Positions 7,991 through 16,392 of a DNA stretch of 45,940 nt are shown here, in pieces. Every line of letters begins with the position of its first letter. Within the stretch, counting starts at the first letter, position 1. Source of the DNA: JBKEDC01 sp047975205 (GTDB taxonomy: Bacteria; Bacteroidota; Bacteroidia; Bacteroidales; Prolixibacteraceae); the NCBI GenBank assembly GCA_047975205.1, contig JBKEDC010000009.1, positions 1 to 45,940 on the forward strand. Direction: 5' to 3'. The notes below the pieces were generated by a model. The model did no database searches and was not told the DNA's origin. It saw only the letters and a list, made by a program, of their open reading frames with translations. Made by a program: the position numbers and the translations under genes.

Positions 7991-8488
7991 ATGAAAAGAT
8001 CAATTATAGTATTATCATTGGTAGGCAGTCTTGCATTTGCTGCTTGCCAAAGCAAACCGGAGGTTAATTGTAAGCTATGCGCCGGTGCTGCCACAACAGA
8101 AACTGCAAATGCCACCCCATCTGCAAATATTCCATATATATTGGCAAAGAACTATTTTGTAAACAATTCGGTGTCGAGTTTAGATATCCCTAAAATTGAA
8201 ACAGCAGAAGAATTTCAAGAAATTTTCGGAGCTGCTACTACTATGGGAGCCAACGGCACTCCCACAAATATCGACTTTACCACACAATATGTTATTACCG
8301 TAGTATTGCCTGAAACTAATCTAACAACGAATATTGAGCCCATAAGTTTGAAAAAAGATGATAACGGAATTACATTCAGTTATAAAGTTTCAATGGGCGA
8401 AAAACAATCTTACACCACTCGCCCGAATCTGATTATTGTTGTTGATAAAGCAAACGATGGGAATGTTATACTGAAAGAGGTGAAATAA
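7991..8488 (+). CDS. Small lipoprotein, function unknown
   Basis: A 165-residue protein with a clear lipobox: the hydrophobic stretch ends LAFAAC, giving a lipidated cysteine at about residue 19. The mature part begins with a Cys-containing segment (VNCKLCAG), a Thr/Ala-rich linker, and then a globular region with alternating beta-strand character (QYVITVVLPETN, ITFSYKVSMG, PNLIIVVDK, VILKEVK). I do not recognise a family. The start is preceded by an A-rich sequence typical of the organism. A short perfect hairpin (GGTTTG / CAAACC, 7941-7955) lies about 35 bases upstream of the start and might be regulatory. The protein is probably attached to the outer membrane or periplasmic face. Confidence 0.8.
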   Translation: MKRSIIVLSLVGSLAFAACQSKPEVNCKLCAGAATTETANATPSANIPYILAKNYFVNNSVSSLDIPKIETAEEFQEIFGAATTMGANGTPTNIDFTTQYVITVVLPETNLTTNIEPISLKKDDNGITFSYKVSMGEKQSYTTRPNLIIVVDKANDGNVILKEVK

Positions 8489-8575
8489 AAGAGTTGTGAA
8501 ATAATTCTCGGCATTATAATACCCGCTAAGTAGAATTGTAAATCTTCGGACATAGTCGACGGAACACTAAATCTT

Positions 8576-8681
8576 AAATTCTATTAGTAAATGCTCGTTT
8601 GGTGAATTATTTTCTCTTTTTGTGGAGGAGCTTAGCGAAGCTGTGAGAGAGAGTGCAAAGGCTTTCTCTCACTGGATTAAA
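8576..8681 (+). repeat. Relic of an IS30-element left end
   Basis: This segment aligns over its whole length with 44993-45104, the leader of the IS30-family element at the window's right end. Shared blocks include ATTAGTAAATG, TGCAAAGGCTTTCTCTCAC-like right-arm sequence and GATTAAA-like ends, with scattered substitutions and small deletions between. No transposase follows. It is either a deletion scar of an old insertion or a short non-autonomous derivative. The right-hand hairpin (GTGAGAGAGAG with CTTTCTCTCAC) is kept. Confidence 0.75.
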
Positions 8682-8852
8682 GGTACTTAACTCTTCTCCG
8701 CTCTTAAATTACATTAAGAACTCATCATCTAAAAATTATCTCTCTCCATGACCGTGTAATTTTAAAATTTCAATTAAACATAAAATACCAAGGGGTGAAA
8801 CCATCGGTATTTTTAGCTTGCCAAATTATGAATTAATGCCTCAATAGAACGC

Positions 8853-8890
8853 AAAAAGCAGAACACACTTGAAAGAATGTCCTGCTTTTT
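8853..8890 (-). terminator. Rho-independent terminator of the GH32 gene
   Basis: Arms 8853-8865 and 8878-8890 pair over 13 bases with one G-T wobble. The stem contains AAAAAGCAG and CTGCTTTTT, so the minus-strand transcript ends in a U-run. It lies 24 bases past the GH32 stop. Confidence 0.8.
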
Positions 8891-8913
8891 ACGTATCGCA
8901 ATATGTTTTTTTG

Positions 8914-10326
8914 CTATTTAAGATTCAATGAATGAGCATTTAAACTCTTCACAAGCAATTCGCCCCCCTGCCCTGCTAATACATATTTTTCATTACCTAT
9001 GTTTGGTTCTACTTGCGTTGAAATAATGGTTTCGCCGCCATCAACAAATATTTCCACAGTGCTCTTATCTACCCAAATTTCCACAGCCATTTTGTTCTCT
9101 TTAGGCTTGATGGAGAAAGTGTCATTTATCCAACTCAAGGTATTTTTTTTAGCATTGTACATGAGTTCAGACCCTTCATTTTTACGTGAATTCAATATTA
9201 AGAAGCCGAAAGCATCCACGTTGTTTAAATCGAGCTTAGCATCAATACGAACGCTTACTCCTTTTAGCCTATGAATAGGGTTTTCATTAATGCCGGGAAT
9301 AAGCTTCTTATCGCGCAAACTCAATACAGAACGTGCGGAAAGTTCTTTTAATTCTGCAATTGGTTTTTTAGTTAAGATAATCGGCTCATCGTCATGCTGC
9401 ACCAAAGCCAATTGCATAGGCAAAGAAAGAACTCCGCAATAATCGATACCTTCTAACTGTTCGGTGCTTAAAGAAGCTATTTGTATTGTTCTATTTTCTT
9501 TACTGTCAATAAAAGTGGTTGGTGAATTAAATTCGCCTCCTTGATTACTCTGCTTAGATGTAAGGGCTGAAAAGCTTTTACCATTGAAATCACCTAGCAT
9601 GAAAGCTCCTTCAGCATCGCTTAGCACCCATTTCTCATTGGTACTGTCGCCATTTATCGGCAAGCGAAACAAATCGGGAGATCCTTTCAGCCCTCTGATA
9701 TGGCTGTTGAATGTCCAATCTTTTAAGTTCTTCGAACTGTAAAAAGAAATCCCCTCAGCATCGGCATCACCACGGGGTGAACGAGCTACCAATAAAACAT
9801 AACATTGTTCTTCTTTATACCACATCAGCTTAGGTTGACGAGCATGCTCTATGGTGTCGCAAGAAATCACTGCCGTTGAGCTAAAATCTTGCCAAGAATT
9901 TCCGGCGTTAGTACTGTACGCGATTCTAATACCACCTTCTTCGGAATAAGCTAACACATATGTTTTTTGTGCTCCGCTTTGTTTCTCCAGCACATTATTT
10001 TCATCAGTTAAACATGATGCTCCCTGTAAACCCAAACCATCAGGAGAGAAAGCTACTGTTTGTTCTTTCCAATGCACTAAATCAGATGAAGTAGCATGAC
10101 CAAGGCTGTAGTTTTCCGCTTCTAATCCGTTTGAATTATACTCATAAAATAAATGATAGGTTTCTCCATCATGAATAATGCCCACGGGAGCTCCCATGGC
10201 ATTTTTTTGTGTAGTGAAATGATACGCCGGGCGATATACTAGCGTGGAATCTTCTTTGTCGTTTGCCCAAACACTATTCACGGTGCTTGCGAATAAGAAG
10301 AGGAATAAGATAATTTTTCTGCTCAT
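8914..10326 (-). CDS. GH32-fold protein lacking the catalytic triad
   Basis: A 470-residue secreted protein with the full architecture of glycoside hydrolase family 32 (levanase/inulinase/invertase): signal peptide (1-21), five-bladed propeller beginning YRPAYHFT (31-38) and YHLFYEYN (57-64), and a C-terminal beta-sandwich with VDKSTVEIFVDGG. However, each catalytic motif is altered. The nucleophile motif (usually MNDPNG) reads MGAPVG, with Ala46 for Asp. The stabiliser motif (usually RDP) reads RQP, with Gln164 for Asp. The acid/base motif (usually ECPD) reads GSPD, with Gly215 for Glu. It therefore should not hydrolyse fructans by the GH32 mechanism; fructan binding or another role is inferred. 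The frame is open over its whole length with its own promoter and terminator, so it looks maintained. No SusC/D or fructokinase is adjacent. Confidence 0.85.
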   Translation of the reverse strand: MSRKIILFLFLFASTVNSVWANDKEDSTLVYRPAYHFTTQKNAMGAPVGIIHDGETYHLFYEYNSNGLEAENYSLGHATSSDLVHWKEQTVAFSPDGLGLQGASCLTDENNVLEKQSGAQKTYVLAYSEEGGIRIAYSTNAGNSWQDFSSTAVISCDTIEHARQPKLMWYKEEQCYVLLVARSPRGDADAEGISFYSSKNLKDWTFNSHIRGLKGSPDLFRLPINGDSTNEKWVLSDAEGAFMLGDFNGKSFSALTSKQSNQGGEFNSPTTFIDSKENRTIQIASLSTEQLEGIDYCGVLSLPMQLALVQHDDEPIILTKKPIAELKELSARSVLSLRDKKLIPGINENPIHRLKGVSVRIDAKLDLNNVDAFGFLILNSRKNEGSELMYNAKKNTLSWINDTFSIKPKENKMAVEIWVDKSTVEIFVDGGETIISTQVEPNIGNEKYVLAGQGGELLVKSLNAHSLNLK

Positions 10327-10346
10327 AATTATAGTTTAACTAGTCA

Positions 10347-10354
10347 CAAAAATA
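10347..10354 (-). promoter_or_regulatory. Promoter -7 element of the GH32-like gene
   Basis: TATTTTTG on the minus strand, 20 bases before the start codon, fits TAnnTTTG. No -33 TTTG is evident. Confidence 0.5.
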
Positions 10355-10419
10355 CGTTTAATTATGAATTATACCGTATGTGAAAGTAGATAAAGGATAA
10401 ATCAAGCCGGTTAAATCTG

Positions 10420-10448
10420 TTCGATATAGCATTTTGTTGTTACTTTTG
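10420..10448 (+). promoter_or_regulatory. Promoter of the tatA operon
   Basis: TACTTTTG (10441-10448) matches TAnnTTTG exactly. TTCG (10420-10423), one base from TTTG, lies 17 bases upstream. The tatA ATG follows 25 bases downstream. Confidence 0.6.
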
Positions 10449-10473
10449 CAGCAAATCAAAAGATAAGTTTCCT

Positions 10474-10731
10474 ATGTTTGTGCTTTTTATTGGAAGTAGT
10501 GAAGTTGTAGTCATCGTTTTGGTGGTCTTACTTTTATTCGGTGCAAAATCAATTCCTGAATTTGCTCGAACTTTAGGAAAGGCTATGCACGAATTTAATA
10601 AATCCTGTGAAGATATTAAGCACGAGCTAGATCACATGGAACCTGAGGAAAGGGTAGATAAAGATGTTCAACAGCTCATTGATGCCGATAAACAACAAGA
10701 AGAAACACCATTACATAATTCTCCTGAATAA
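10474..10731 (+). CDS. tatA: Twin-arginine translocase subunit TatA/TatB type
   Basis: An 85-residue Tat pore component, which with TatC moves folded proteins across the inner membrane. It shows the family plan: a very short N-terminus, one transmembrane helix (about residues 8-22), the FG hinge (LLFGAKSIPEFARTLGKAM) and an amphipathic helix followed by an acidic, disordered tail. The length suits TatA rather than TatB. No tatC is next to it, so the partner must be encoded elsewhere. The stop codon shares one base with the start of the next gene (TAATG), and the three genes 10474-12433 read as one operon from the promoter at 10420. Family secure; TatA versus TatB choice is likely but not proven. 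Confidence 0.88.
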   Translation: MFVLFIGSSEVVVIVLVVLLLFGAKSIPEFARTLGKAMHEFNKSCEDIKHELDHMEPEERVDKDVQQLIDADKQQEETPLHNSPE

Positions 10732-11777
10732 TGATTTTAATTGCCTATATATTTATATTACTTGCCTGCTTTATCTTGCTGGCTCGCATTGTTGATAATT
10801 TCTTTGTGGAATCACTAGACCAAATTTCGCATCGCTTACGCCTTTCATCAGATGCTGCCGGTGCTACACTTATGGCGGTGGGTTCTAGTGCTCCTGAGTT
10901 GTTCGTAGCTCTTTTCTCAGTATTCAGACCTGGTGAACATAGTGCCATCGGTGTAGGGAGTATTGTGGGAAGTGCTATATTCAATCTATTAGCTATTTGC
11001 GGTATTGTTGCTTGCACCAGAACAAGCAAATTAACTTGGCAGCCGATCTTACGTGATATTATTTTCTACTTTATTGCTGTAATGCTCCTCATTTGGGGAA
11101 TTATCGATGGTAAGTTTTCGCTAACCGATGCCGGCATTTTCTTAAGTATTTATGTGCTCTATGTCTTTGCCGTAGTGAATTGGCGCAAATGGTTTCCTTA
11201 TGCCGATCAAGCATCAGACTTACCCCCCGAAGATTCTGAAAAGAAGTCGGATATATTAGATAGACTGCTTGCATTTGTCATGCCTAAACCGGAACACTAT
11301 TACACGGTGTTCTGCATTTCTATTATTCTTATTGCTGCCTTGAGCTGGCTCATGGTGGAAGGAGCTATTGGTATCGCTCATGTTACAGGCATACCCGAAG
11401 CTATAATTGCACTTACAGTTCTTGCTGCCGGGACTTCAGTTCCCGATTTGATGTCGTCGGTTATTGTGGCCAAACAAGGGCGAGGCGATATGGCTATCAG
11501 CAATGCTATCGGTTCAAATATTTTCGATATACTTATCGGATTGGGCTTACCTTTCCTAATTTATATTTTGATGCATGGTGTTGAAATAAATACGGTGAGC
11601 GAAAACACCATACGCTCTTCCATTATTTTATTTGGATCACTCATTTTATTTGTTTTGATACTCCTTATTAATAAATGGAAGATGGGTAAGGGAACCGGTC
11701 TATTGTTCTTGATTATCTACGTTGCTTACATTGCCTATGAAATTGCATTGTTATACCTTCCTAACTTATTTCAATAA
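10731..11777 (+). CDS. Sodium/calcium exchanger family membrane transporter
   Basis: A 348-residue inner-membrane antiporter of the Ca2+/cation antiporter superfamily. It has the two inverted alpha-repeats: GATLMAVGSSAPELFVAL with GSIVGSAIFNL in the first half, and LTVLAAGTSVPDLMSSVIVA with ISNAIGSNIFDI in the second. Acidic residues in PE and PD bind the cation. About ten hydrophobic segments are evident, with a hydrophilic loop (about 165-185, DLPPEDSEKK) between halves. The repeats resemble the potassium-dependent exchangers and E. coli YrbG; direction and ion are inferred from the family. Start and stop codons overlap those of both neighbours by one base, implying translational coupling. 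Confidence 0.92.
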   Translation: MILIAYIFILLACFILLARIVDNFFVESLDQISHRLRLSSDAAGATLMAVGSSAPELFVALFSVFRPGEHSAIGVGSIVGSAIFNLLAICGIVACTRTSKLTWQPILRDIIFYFIAVMLLIWGIIDGKFSLTDAGIFLSIYVLYVFAVVNWRKWFPYADQASDLPPEDSEKKSDILDRLLAFVMPKPEHYYTVFCISIILIAALSWLMVEGAIGIAHVTGIPEAIIALTVLAAGTSVPDLMSSVIVAKQGRGDMAISNAIGSNIFDILIGLGLPFLIYILMHGVEINTVSENTIRSSIILFGSLILFVLILLINKWKMGKGTGLLFLIIYVAYIAYEIALLYLPNLFQ

Positions 11778-12433
11778 TGATTGAGCTAAAAAACATTCAT
11801 AAATCTTTTGGAGAGCTGGAAGTTCTCAGAGGTATTGATTTAATTGTTCCACAAGGAAAACTTTATTCCATTGTAGGAGCTAGTGGTGCAGGCAAAAGCA
11901 CGCTGCTCCAAATTGCCGGCACACTCAGCCGTCCTGATCGAGGTGAGCTTTATATTAAAGGCGAAAATATGTTTACCATGCGCGAAAAGCAATTAGCTCA
12001 GTTTCGGAACAATGAAATCGGATTCGTATTTCAATTTCATTACTTGCTCCCCGAGTTCGATGCCTTAGAGAATGTTTGTCTTCCGGCTTTTATCGGGAAT
12101 CATGCCAAAAATAGAACTGAAAACCGAGCCAAAGAGCTGTTAGATTATTTAGGTCTAAGCAATCGAATACATCATAAGCCGGCAGAGCTATCGGGGGGCG
12201 AACGCCAACGAGTGGCCGTAGCCCGCGCTTTAATTAATGAGCCTTCGGTAATCATGGCCGATGAACCTTCGGGCAATCTCGACAGTAAAAATCGTGATGA
12301 TCTGCATAGCTTGTTTTTTCGTCTGCGCGATGAGTTCGATCAAACATTAATGATTGTTACTCACGATGAAGATTTTGCAGCTCAATCTGATTGTATCATC
12401 CGCATGCAAGACGGTTTAATTTGCGAAGAATAA
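11777..12433 (+). CDS. LolD-like ABC transporter ATPase
   Basis: A 218-residue ABC ATPase of the LolD/MacB/FtsE group, in which ATP hydrolysis powers lipoprotein release or substrate extrusion through a FtsX-type permease. Seen in sequence: Walker A GASGAGKST (34-42), Q-loop FVFQFHYLLPEF, signature ELSGGERQRVAVARAL, Walker B VIMADEPSGNLDS and H-loop THD. No permease gene is adjacent. The ATG overlaps the exchanger stop by one base, so it is the third gene of the tatA operon. The best guess is LolD, partnered with LolC/E encoded elsewhere; MacB-like function cannot be excluded. Confidence 0.88.
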   Translation: MIELKNIHKSFGELEVLRGIDLIVPQGKLYSIVGASGAGKSTLLQIAGTLSRPDRGELYIKGENMFTMREKQLAQFRNNEIGFVFQFHYLLPEFDALENVCLPAFIGNHAKNRTENRAKELLDYLGLSNRIHHKPAELSGGERQRVAVARALINEPSVIMADEPSGNLDSKNRDDLHSLFFRLRDEFDQTLMIVTHDEDFAAQSDCIIRMQDGLICEE

Positions 12434-12444
12434 GTCCTTTGTTT

Positions 12445-13218
12445 TTAAATTTCCAGTTGTAAACCGTCGTAGGCTAAATGCACATTTGGCGGCAACTCAG
12501 CCTCAACGGCTTCATACAATCCCATGAGGTGCGATATATGTGTGATGTATGCCTGTTTTGGTTGCAATTCTTCAATAAGCTGCAGGGCTTGTGCTAAATT
12601 CAAATGCGACAAGTGTTCTTTCTTATGCACTGCTCCTAATATCAATAGCTCCAGACCTCGAAGCTTTTGCTTCTCAATATCAGCAATAGTTTTCATATCT
12701 GTGAGATAAGCAAATTTGCCCACCTTATAGCCCAACACCGGCAGTTTATAGTGTAAACCTCTTATCGGTGTGATATCCGCTCCTACTGCTTTAAAGGGAC
12801 TACTACAGATTTCATGTAATTCCATTTCAGGCAATCCTCCAAATCGAAAATCGGCAAACACATAACTGTAAACTCGCTTCAATTCTCCCAACACCCTTTC
12901 TTCTGCATAAATATCAACAGGAGCTTGTTGCACCCAATTAAATGCACGGATATCGTCAAGCCCGAACATATGATCAACATGCTCGTGGGTAAGTAACACC
13001 GCATCTAAGCGTTGCTGATTAATGCATAACATCTGCTGGCGGAAATCGGGTCCTGCATCAATCAATATGTATTTATTTTGTATTTGCAGCATCACCGAAG
13101 CACGCAAACGTTTATCTTTCTCATCATTTGATTGACAAACCGAACAATGGCAAGCTACTACCGGCACACCTTGCGAAGTACCGGTGCCCAAAAATGTTAT
13201 TTTAAGACTCTCACTCAT
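12445..13218 (-). CDS. MBL-fold metallohydrolase, PhnP-like
   Basis: A 257-residue cytoplasmic metallo-beta-lactamase-fold hydrolase. The N-terminus reads FLGTGTSQGVPV followed by a cysteine cluster (Cys23, Cys25, Cys28) that in the PhnP group binds a structural zinc. The active-site motif LTHEHVDH (77-83, HxHxDH) binds the catalytic metals. PhnP of E. coli is a cyclic phosphodiesterase of phosphonate breakdown, but no phn genes lie here, so the substrate is unknown and phosphodiesterase is only a probable activity. The gene converges with the LolD-like gene, with 11 bases between stops. A -7 promoter box lies unusually close to the start codon (13223-13230). Confidence 0.85.
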   Translation of the reverse strand: MSESLKITFLGTGTSQGVPVVACHCSVCQSNDEKDKRLRASVMLQIQNKYILIDAGPDFRQQMLCINQQRLDAVLLTHEHVDHMFGLDDIRAFNWVQQAPVDIYAEERVLGELKRVYSYVFADFRFGGLPEMELHEICSSPFKAVGADITPIRGLHYKLPVLGYKVGKFAYLTDMKTIADIEKQKLRGLELLILGAVHKKEHLSHLNLAQALQLIEELQPKQAYITHISHLMGLYEAVEAELPPNVHLAYDGLQLEI

Positions 13219-13222
13219 GTAA

Positions 13223-13230
13223 CAAAGCTA
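13223..13230 (-). promoter_or_regulatory. Promoter -7 element abutting the MBL gene start
   Basis: TAGCTTTG on the minus strand fits TAnnTTTG, with an ATTG 19 bases further upstream. Only four bases separate it from the ATG, so the transcript may be leaderless, or the true start lies inside the gene. Confidence 0.4.
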
Positions 13231-13303
13231 CAAAAATGTATGCTTTGGGCAATGTTATCTTTTTTATGAGTTCTTCTCATTGATTTAATGCACAAACATG
13301 TCA

Positions 13304-13343
13304 GAAAAAAATAGGAAGTTCCGATAACTTCGAAACTTCCTAT
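13304..13343 (-). terminator. Rho-independent terminator of rubrerythrin gene
   Basis: Perfect 10-base arms ATAGGAAGTT (13311-13320) and AACTTCCTAT (13334-13343) around a 13-base loop. The minus-strand transcript then reads a run of seven T. It is 28 bases beyond the rubrerythrin stop. Confidence 0.85.
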
Positions 13344-13371
13344 TGATTATAGCTTGCAGCTAAAATTTTGC

Positions 13372-13947
13372 TTAGTAGTTTTCTTCGTTTACTTCGAAGT
13401 AGGCCTGAGGGTGCAAACAAGCCGGGCAGGTTTTAGGAGCTTTCTCTCCTTCGTGAATAAATCCACAATTACGACATTTCCAAATTACTTTTTCATCACG
13501 CTCAAATACTTTTCCTTCTTCTAAGTTTTTATACAATTTACGATAGCGTGCTTCATGGTGAGCTTCTACTTTTGCAATCAATTTGAATGCTGAAGCAATT
13601 TGTTTGAAACCTTCTTCTTCTGCAATGCGTGCAAATTCCGGATAAGCTTCTGTCCACTCCTCATTTTCACCATCAGCAGCAGCTTTTAAATTTTCTAAGG
13701 TAGTTCCCACAATGCCGGCAGGATATGTTGCTGTAATTTCAACAGCTCCGCCTTCCAAAAAGTTAAAGAAACGTTTGGCATGTTCTTTTTCTTGCTCTGC
13801 AGTTTCCATAAAGATAGCAGCCATCTGTTCTAAACCTTCCTTTTTTGCCACTTTAGCAAACATAGTGTAGCGATTTCTGGCTTGCGACTCACCGGCAAAA
13901 GATTTCAATAGATTTTGTTCGGTTTTTGTTCCTTTTAATGAATTCAT
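13372..13947 (-). CDS. rbr: Rubrerythrin
   Basis: A 191-residue cytoplasmic peroxide-scavenging protein that reduces H2O2 with electrons from rubredoxin-type donors in anaerobes. The N-terminal four-helix bundle carries the diiron ligands (FAGESQARNRY, ETAEQEKEHAKRFF, KVEAHHEARYRKL). The C-terminal rubredoxin-like domain has two CxxC knuckles (CRNCG and CPACL). Length and domain order are standard. The gene has its own terminator (13304-13343) and is flanked by the MBL-fold hydrolase and the end of the exporter operon, so it is probably transcribed alone. The assignment is secure. Confidence 0.95.
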   Translation of the reverse strand: MNSLKGTKTEQNLLKSFAGESQARNRYTMFAKVAKKEGLEQMAAIFMETAEQEKEHAKRFFNFLEGGAVEITATYPAGIVGTTLENLKAAADGENEEWTEAYPEFARIAEEEGFKQIASAFKLIAKVEAHHEARYRKLYKNLEEGKVFERDEKVIWKCRNCGFIHEGEKAPKTCPACLHPQAYFEVNEENY

Positions 13948-14089
13948 TTCCTCTTATTTTAAGTTTTATGATGCTGCAAGAACGCTAAAAAATAAGAATA
14001 TGTTCAATGAAAGCATCAGTTTAGATTTGGTTCAAATAAAAACAACAAATACCTTACGTTGAAGATGTTATGCTGCTCCAAATTAAAAC

Positions 14090-15208
14090 CTACGAGGTTT
14101 TTCGATAGTTTAGAATAGCTGCTGTGTTTAAAATAATGGCAAAGACACATAACACTATAAATTCATGACTGACTAATGCAAAGCTACTGCCCTTTAAAAC
14201 AACCAAACGCATTACAGAGATGAAGTGAGTGACCGGCGTTAACAATGAAATCTGACGAGCCCATACCGGCATACTGTCGATACTGGTAAACAGCCCTCCC
14301 ATCAAGATGAAAATCATGATGAAGAAGAAAGAAACAAACATGGCTTGCTGTTGTGTGTCGGAAAAAGTAGAGATTAACAGTCCGATTCCGAGCAAAGCTA
14401 CTAAATACACCGCTGCAAAAGCATAGAGCGTGAATAAACTTCCCTCGGGGAAGATACCATAAATGCCCCACATAATGATTAGTCCTACCGTGAAAACAAT
14501 CATACCCACCACCCAGAAGGGAACCAATTTCCCCACAATAAACTGCCATTTTTTAATGGGCGTAACATTAATTTGCTCAATAGTCCCGGCTTCTTTTTCA
14601 CTTACGATGTTAAGCGCCGAAAGGAATCCTCCGATGATAGTGAGCAAGATTACCAAAATAGCAGGCACAATGAAATATTTATACTCAGAGAGCGGATTAA
14701 ACCATGTTGCAGTAGATGTTTTAATAACTTTCAGGGATTGATTAGAAACTCCGGAAGTTTTTACATTAATATCCATTGTTTGGTTAAATTGTTCGATAAC
14801 CGATAATAAATAGGCTCCGCCGATATTTGATTTCGTGTTGTTAATCGCGTCGAGCGTAATATTCACCTGCTGAACTCCGTTGCGCAACAATCCGCGTTCA
14901 AAGCCGTTGGGTATTTCCAGATACATATCTACCTTGCCTCTTTCTAAATCATATATTGTGGCTTGATTACTACCTTCATTCGTTACATTAAAATAACCCG
15001 AAGAGGTAATTTTCTCAATTAGCATTCGAGAGTATTCGCTATGATCGAAATCTAAACAAGCAATATTCACCGATTTCACATCAAAGTTGGCAGCCATAGG
15101 CATTAAGGTGAGCTGCATGATCGGTAAGAAACTAATCATGGCTATAATTGTTTTATCGCGGAAGATTTGGCGAAATTCTTTTTGCAATATAAATAATAGT
15201 CGTTTCAT
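14090..15208 (-). CDS. ABC-2 type exporter permease (second)
   Basis: A 372-residue membrane subunit of a drug or small-molecule exporter. The N-terminus KEFRQIFRDKTIIAMISFLP is typical of the YhhJ/YbhR/YbhS group: one N-terminal transmembrane helix, a large periplasmic domain (about 40-175), then five transmembrane helices (from FIVPAILVILLTIIGGFLSA). It contains the SEKEAGTIEQINVTPIKKWQ coupling loop that contacts the ATPases. It is the last gene of the operon beginning with the TetR gene at 20851, after a 56-base gap from its sister permease. The two different permeases presumably form a heterodimer with the two ATPases. Export substrate unknown. Confidence 0.9.
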   Translation of the reverse strand: MKRLLFILQKEFRQIFRDKTIIAMISFLPIMQLTLMPMAANFDVKSVNIACLDFDHSEYSRMLIEKITSSGYFNVTNEGSNQATIYDLERGKVDMYLEIPNGFERGLLRNGVQQVNITLDAINNTKSNIGGAYLLSVIEQFNQTMDINVKTSGVSNQSLKVIKTSTATWFNPLSEYKYFIVPAILVILLTIIGGFLSALNIVSEKEAGTIEQINVTPIKKWQFIVGKLVPFWVVGMIVFTVGLIIMWGIYGIFPEGSLFTLYAFAAVYLVALLGIGLLISTFSDTQQQAMFVSFFFIMIFILMGGLFTSIDSMPVWARQISLLTPVTHFISVMRLVVLKGSSFALVSHEFIVLCVFAIILNTAAILNYRKTS

Positions 15209-15264
15209 TTTATTTGTTTGTTTCCATGCATTGAATAATTACTTTTTCTTGTTCAAGAAATACA

Positions 15265-16371
15265 TTAGCCAATACGCATATTAAATTTAGCTATGGCAGC
15301 TCGAATAAATATTGCCGACATAAGTGTAAGTACCAACACATCTTTCCATATATAAGAAAATCCTAATCCTTTCAGCATAATCATTTTAGTAGCATCATAA
15401 AAGTACCTCGACGGAACGATGCGTGAAACCCATTGAAAAAATACGGGCATATTCTCAATAGGAAACATAAAACCGGTTAAAATTATGGTGGGAAGCATCA
15501 TACCCATCATCGACGCCATCATGGCTGCCTGTTGCGTTTCTACCAAATTTGAAATGAGAAGCCCTAAAGAAAGGCAAGTAATTATGAATAGAATATTCAC
15601 AAAAAGGAGTAATAGAAACGACCCTCTCACCGGTACATCGAGCACATAAGTTGACAGCAACAGAATGATAAGCAGATTTACAATGGAAAGCACTAAATAA
15701 GGAATAGCCTTCGCTACCAATATTAATATCGGTTTAAATGGCGACACCAATAAGATTTCCATTGTTCCCATTTCTCGTTCTCGCACAATGGCTGTTGAAG
15801 TTAGCGTGGTGCAAACAATGAGAAACACTAAGGCAATTACACCCGGCACAAAGTTCATTGAACCGTTCATCTCTTCATTCCACATTTGACGTACCTCGGG
15901 CACAATACGATAGCCTTTGTTTGAGGTTTCGTTAAGCTCCTGATTATAGCGAGAAACAATTTGCGTAATATAATTTTCTACGGTTTTAGCCGTGTTCGGG
16001 TCGGAGCCATCAGTAATGATTTGAAGTGTTGCCGTATTGCTCTTCGAAAGATCGTTAGCAAAATCGGCAGGAAAAACAAGTGCAGAACGAGAAGAACCGT
16101 CTTTAAACCGATTCAGAATCTCATCATAATCATTGGTATATTCCCTTACGATGAAGTATTCACTATTCTCAATTCTGCTTATAATCTGCTGAGATTCCAC
16201 ACTTTTCGAAGCATCGAGAATGGTTATGCCAATGTTTTTAACCTCTGAGTTTAAAGCAAAACCGAACAACAGAATCTGCATAATCGGTAAGCCGAACAAA
16301 ATAAGTAAAGTTCGTTTATCGCGAAACACATGTAGAAATTCTTTATATATAAATGCCGTAAACTGTTTCAT
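15265..16371 (-). CDS. ABC-2 type exporter permease (first)
   Basis: A 368-residue homologue of the downstream permease and the other half of the predicted channel. It starts YKEFLHVFRDKRTLLILFGL, the family N-terminus. It has one helix, a periplasmic domain of about 150 residues, and a C-terminal membrane block from FVPGVIALVFLIVCTTLTST. The cytoplasmic coupling loop is REREMGTMEILLVSPFKPIL. It lies 21 bases downstream of an ATPase gene in the same direction. This gene layout resembles E. coli ybhSR and rbbA/yhhJ systems. Substrate cannot be read from sequence; drugs, bile compounds or toxic metabolites are all possible. Confidence 0.9.
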   Translation of the reverse strand: MKQFTAFIYKEFLHVFRDKRTLLILFGLPIMQILLFGFALNSEVKNIGITILDASKSVESQQIISRIENSEYFIVREYTNDYDEILNRFKDGSSRSALVFPADFANDLSKSNTATLQIITDGSDPNTAKTVENYITQIVSRYNQELNETSNKGYRIVPEVRQMWNEEMNGSMNFVPGVIALVFLIVCTTLTSTAIVREREMGTMEILLVSPFKPILILVAKAIPYLVLSIVNLLIILLLSTYVLDVPVRGSFLLLLFVNILFIITCLSLGLLISNLVETQQAAMMASMMGMMLPTIILTGFMFPIENMPVFFQWVSRIVPSRYFYDATKMIMLKGLGFSYIWKDVLVLTLMSAIFIRAAIAKFNMRIG

Positions 16372-16392
16372 TATTATGATAGGGTTTAATTG

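Noticed and set aside
8914..10326. Annotation as an active levanase or fructanase
   Set aside because: All three catalytic acids are replaced, so an active-enzyme label is not supported.
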